DNA from: Pseudomonas furukawaii
Lineage (GTDB): Bacteria; Pseudomonadota; Gammaproteobacteria; Pseudomonadales; Pseudomonadaceae
Direction: 5' to 3'
Length of the DNA: 64,000 nucleotides
Assembly (NCBI RefSeq): GCF_002355475.1
Contig: NZ_AP014862.1
Location: 6,014,001-6,078,000, forward strand
Shown here: one piece after another, positions 63,854 through 64,000 of the stretch
Layout of the letters: each line of letters opens with the position of its first letter
How positions within the stretch are numbered: the stretch's first letter is position 1
Notes under the pieces: model-generated
Seen by the model: only the letters and a program-made list of their open reading frames with translations
Told to the model about the DNA's origin: nothing
Databases searched by the model: none
Made by a program: the position numbers and the translations under genes

Positions 63854-64000
63854 ATGGTTGGCAAGAACATCCTGATCGTCGACGACGAAGCACCGATCCG
63901 CGAGATGATCGCCGTCGCGCTGGAGATGGCCGGGTACGACTGCCTGGAAGCGGAAAACACCCAGCAGGCCCACGCCATCATCGTCGACCGCAAACCCGAC
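63854..64000 (+). CDS. phoB: Phosphate response regulator PhoB, N-terminal part
   Basis: The first 49 residues of an OmpR-type response regulator, cut by the window edge. The opening MVGKNILIVDDEAPIREMIA holds the acidic pocket; the phosphorylated Asp would follow. Identification as PhoB rests on this start and on its place after ubiCA, as in P. aeruginosa (PA5357-PA5360). Confidence 0.9.
   Translation, partial: MVGKNILIVDDEAPIREMIAVALEMAGYDCLEAENTQQAHAIIVDRKPD

Overview
The window looks like a high-GC Pseudomonas chromosome of the P. aeruginosa / P. resinovorans type. The species cannot be fixed from the sequence alone. From about 9.9 kb to the right edge the genes follow, with few gaps, the order I remember from P. 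aeruginosa PAO1 between comM and phoB: betT, rep, xpt, cytochrome c5, pauR, dadX, ridA, dadA, lrp, polyamine catabolism, rpmBG, radC, coaBC, dut, algC, argB, pyrE, crc, rph, yicC, gmk, rpoZ, spoT, exbBD-tonB, oxyR, recG, HU, rubredoxin reductase, two rubredoxins, ubiCA and phoB.

Positions 1 to about 9926 are the right-hand part of a Tn7-like transposon that has split comM. Its transposition genes read inward from the right end as tnsA, tnsB, tnsC and a TniQ-family gene, with 4-bp overlaps or very short gaps. Two near-identical 12-bp blocks spaced 22 bp apart sit just inside the terminus, as expected for TnsB sites. Only the 3' part of comM, from the AAG-GAC-GGT codons on, is present. Its 5' part and the left transposon end lie outside the window. 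The cargo seen here is a worn heavy-metal region (P-type ATPase tail, DUF3703 gene, broken lspA, Met/His-rich protein tail), cut by an IS3-family element and an IS66 remnant. It also holds an intact OprD-family porin and two unrecognised genes, at least one a membrane protein, beside tniQ.

The core part is housekeeping and metabolism. From 11.3 to 20.4 kb come a BCCT betaine/choline transporter, a LysR regulator divergent from a MATE pump, a GGDEF-EAL protein divergent from rep, and xpt. From 20.6 to 31.6 kb lies an amine and amino-acid catabolism block: cytochrome c5, PauR, D-alanine catabolism (dadA-ridA-dadX with divergent lrp), a glutamylpolyamine-type oxidase, an MFS carrier, KauB-type aldehyde dehydrogenase, an omega-amino-acid transaminase and a cupin. 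From 31.7 to 42.8 kb come ribosomal proteins L28 and L33, a peptide-binding protein, RadC, CoaBC, Dut, a long membrane-anchored AlgC, ArgB, PyrE and Crc.

From 42.8 to 64.0 kb come RNase PH, YicC, Gmk, omega subunit, SpoT, RidA, a lipoprotein, an exporter/AraC/epimerase cluster, ExbB-ExbD-TonB, an oxyR-recG pair, a YbaK-HDOD fusion preceded by a near-perfect Vfr/CRP site, HU, the rubredoxin electron-transfer genes, UbiC-UbiA and the start of phoB. I saw no tRNA, rRNA or CRISPR array. The most unusual part is the comM-disrupting Tn7-like element with its cargo.
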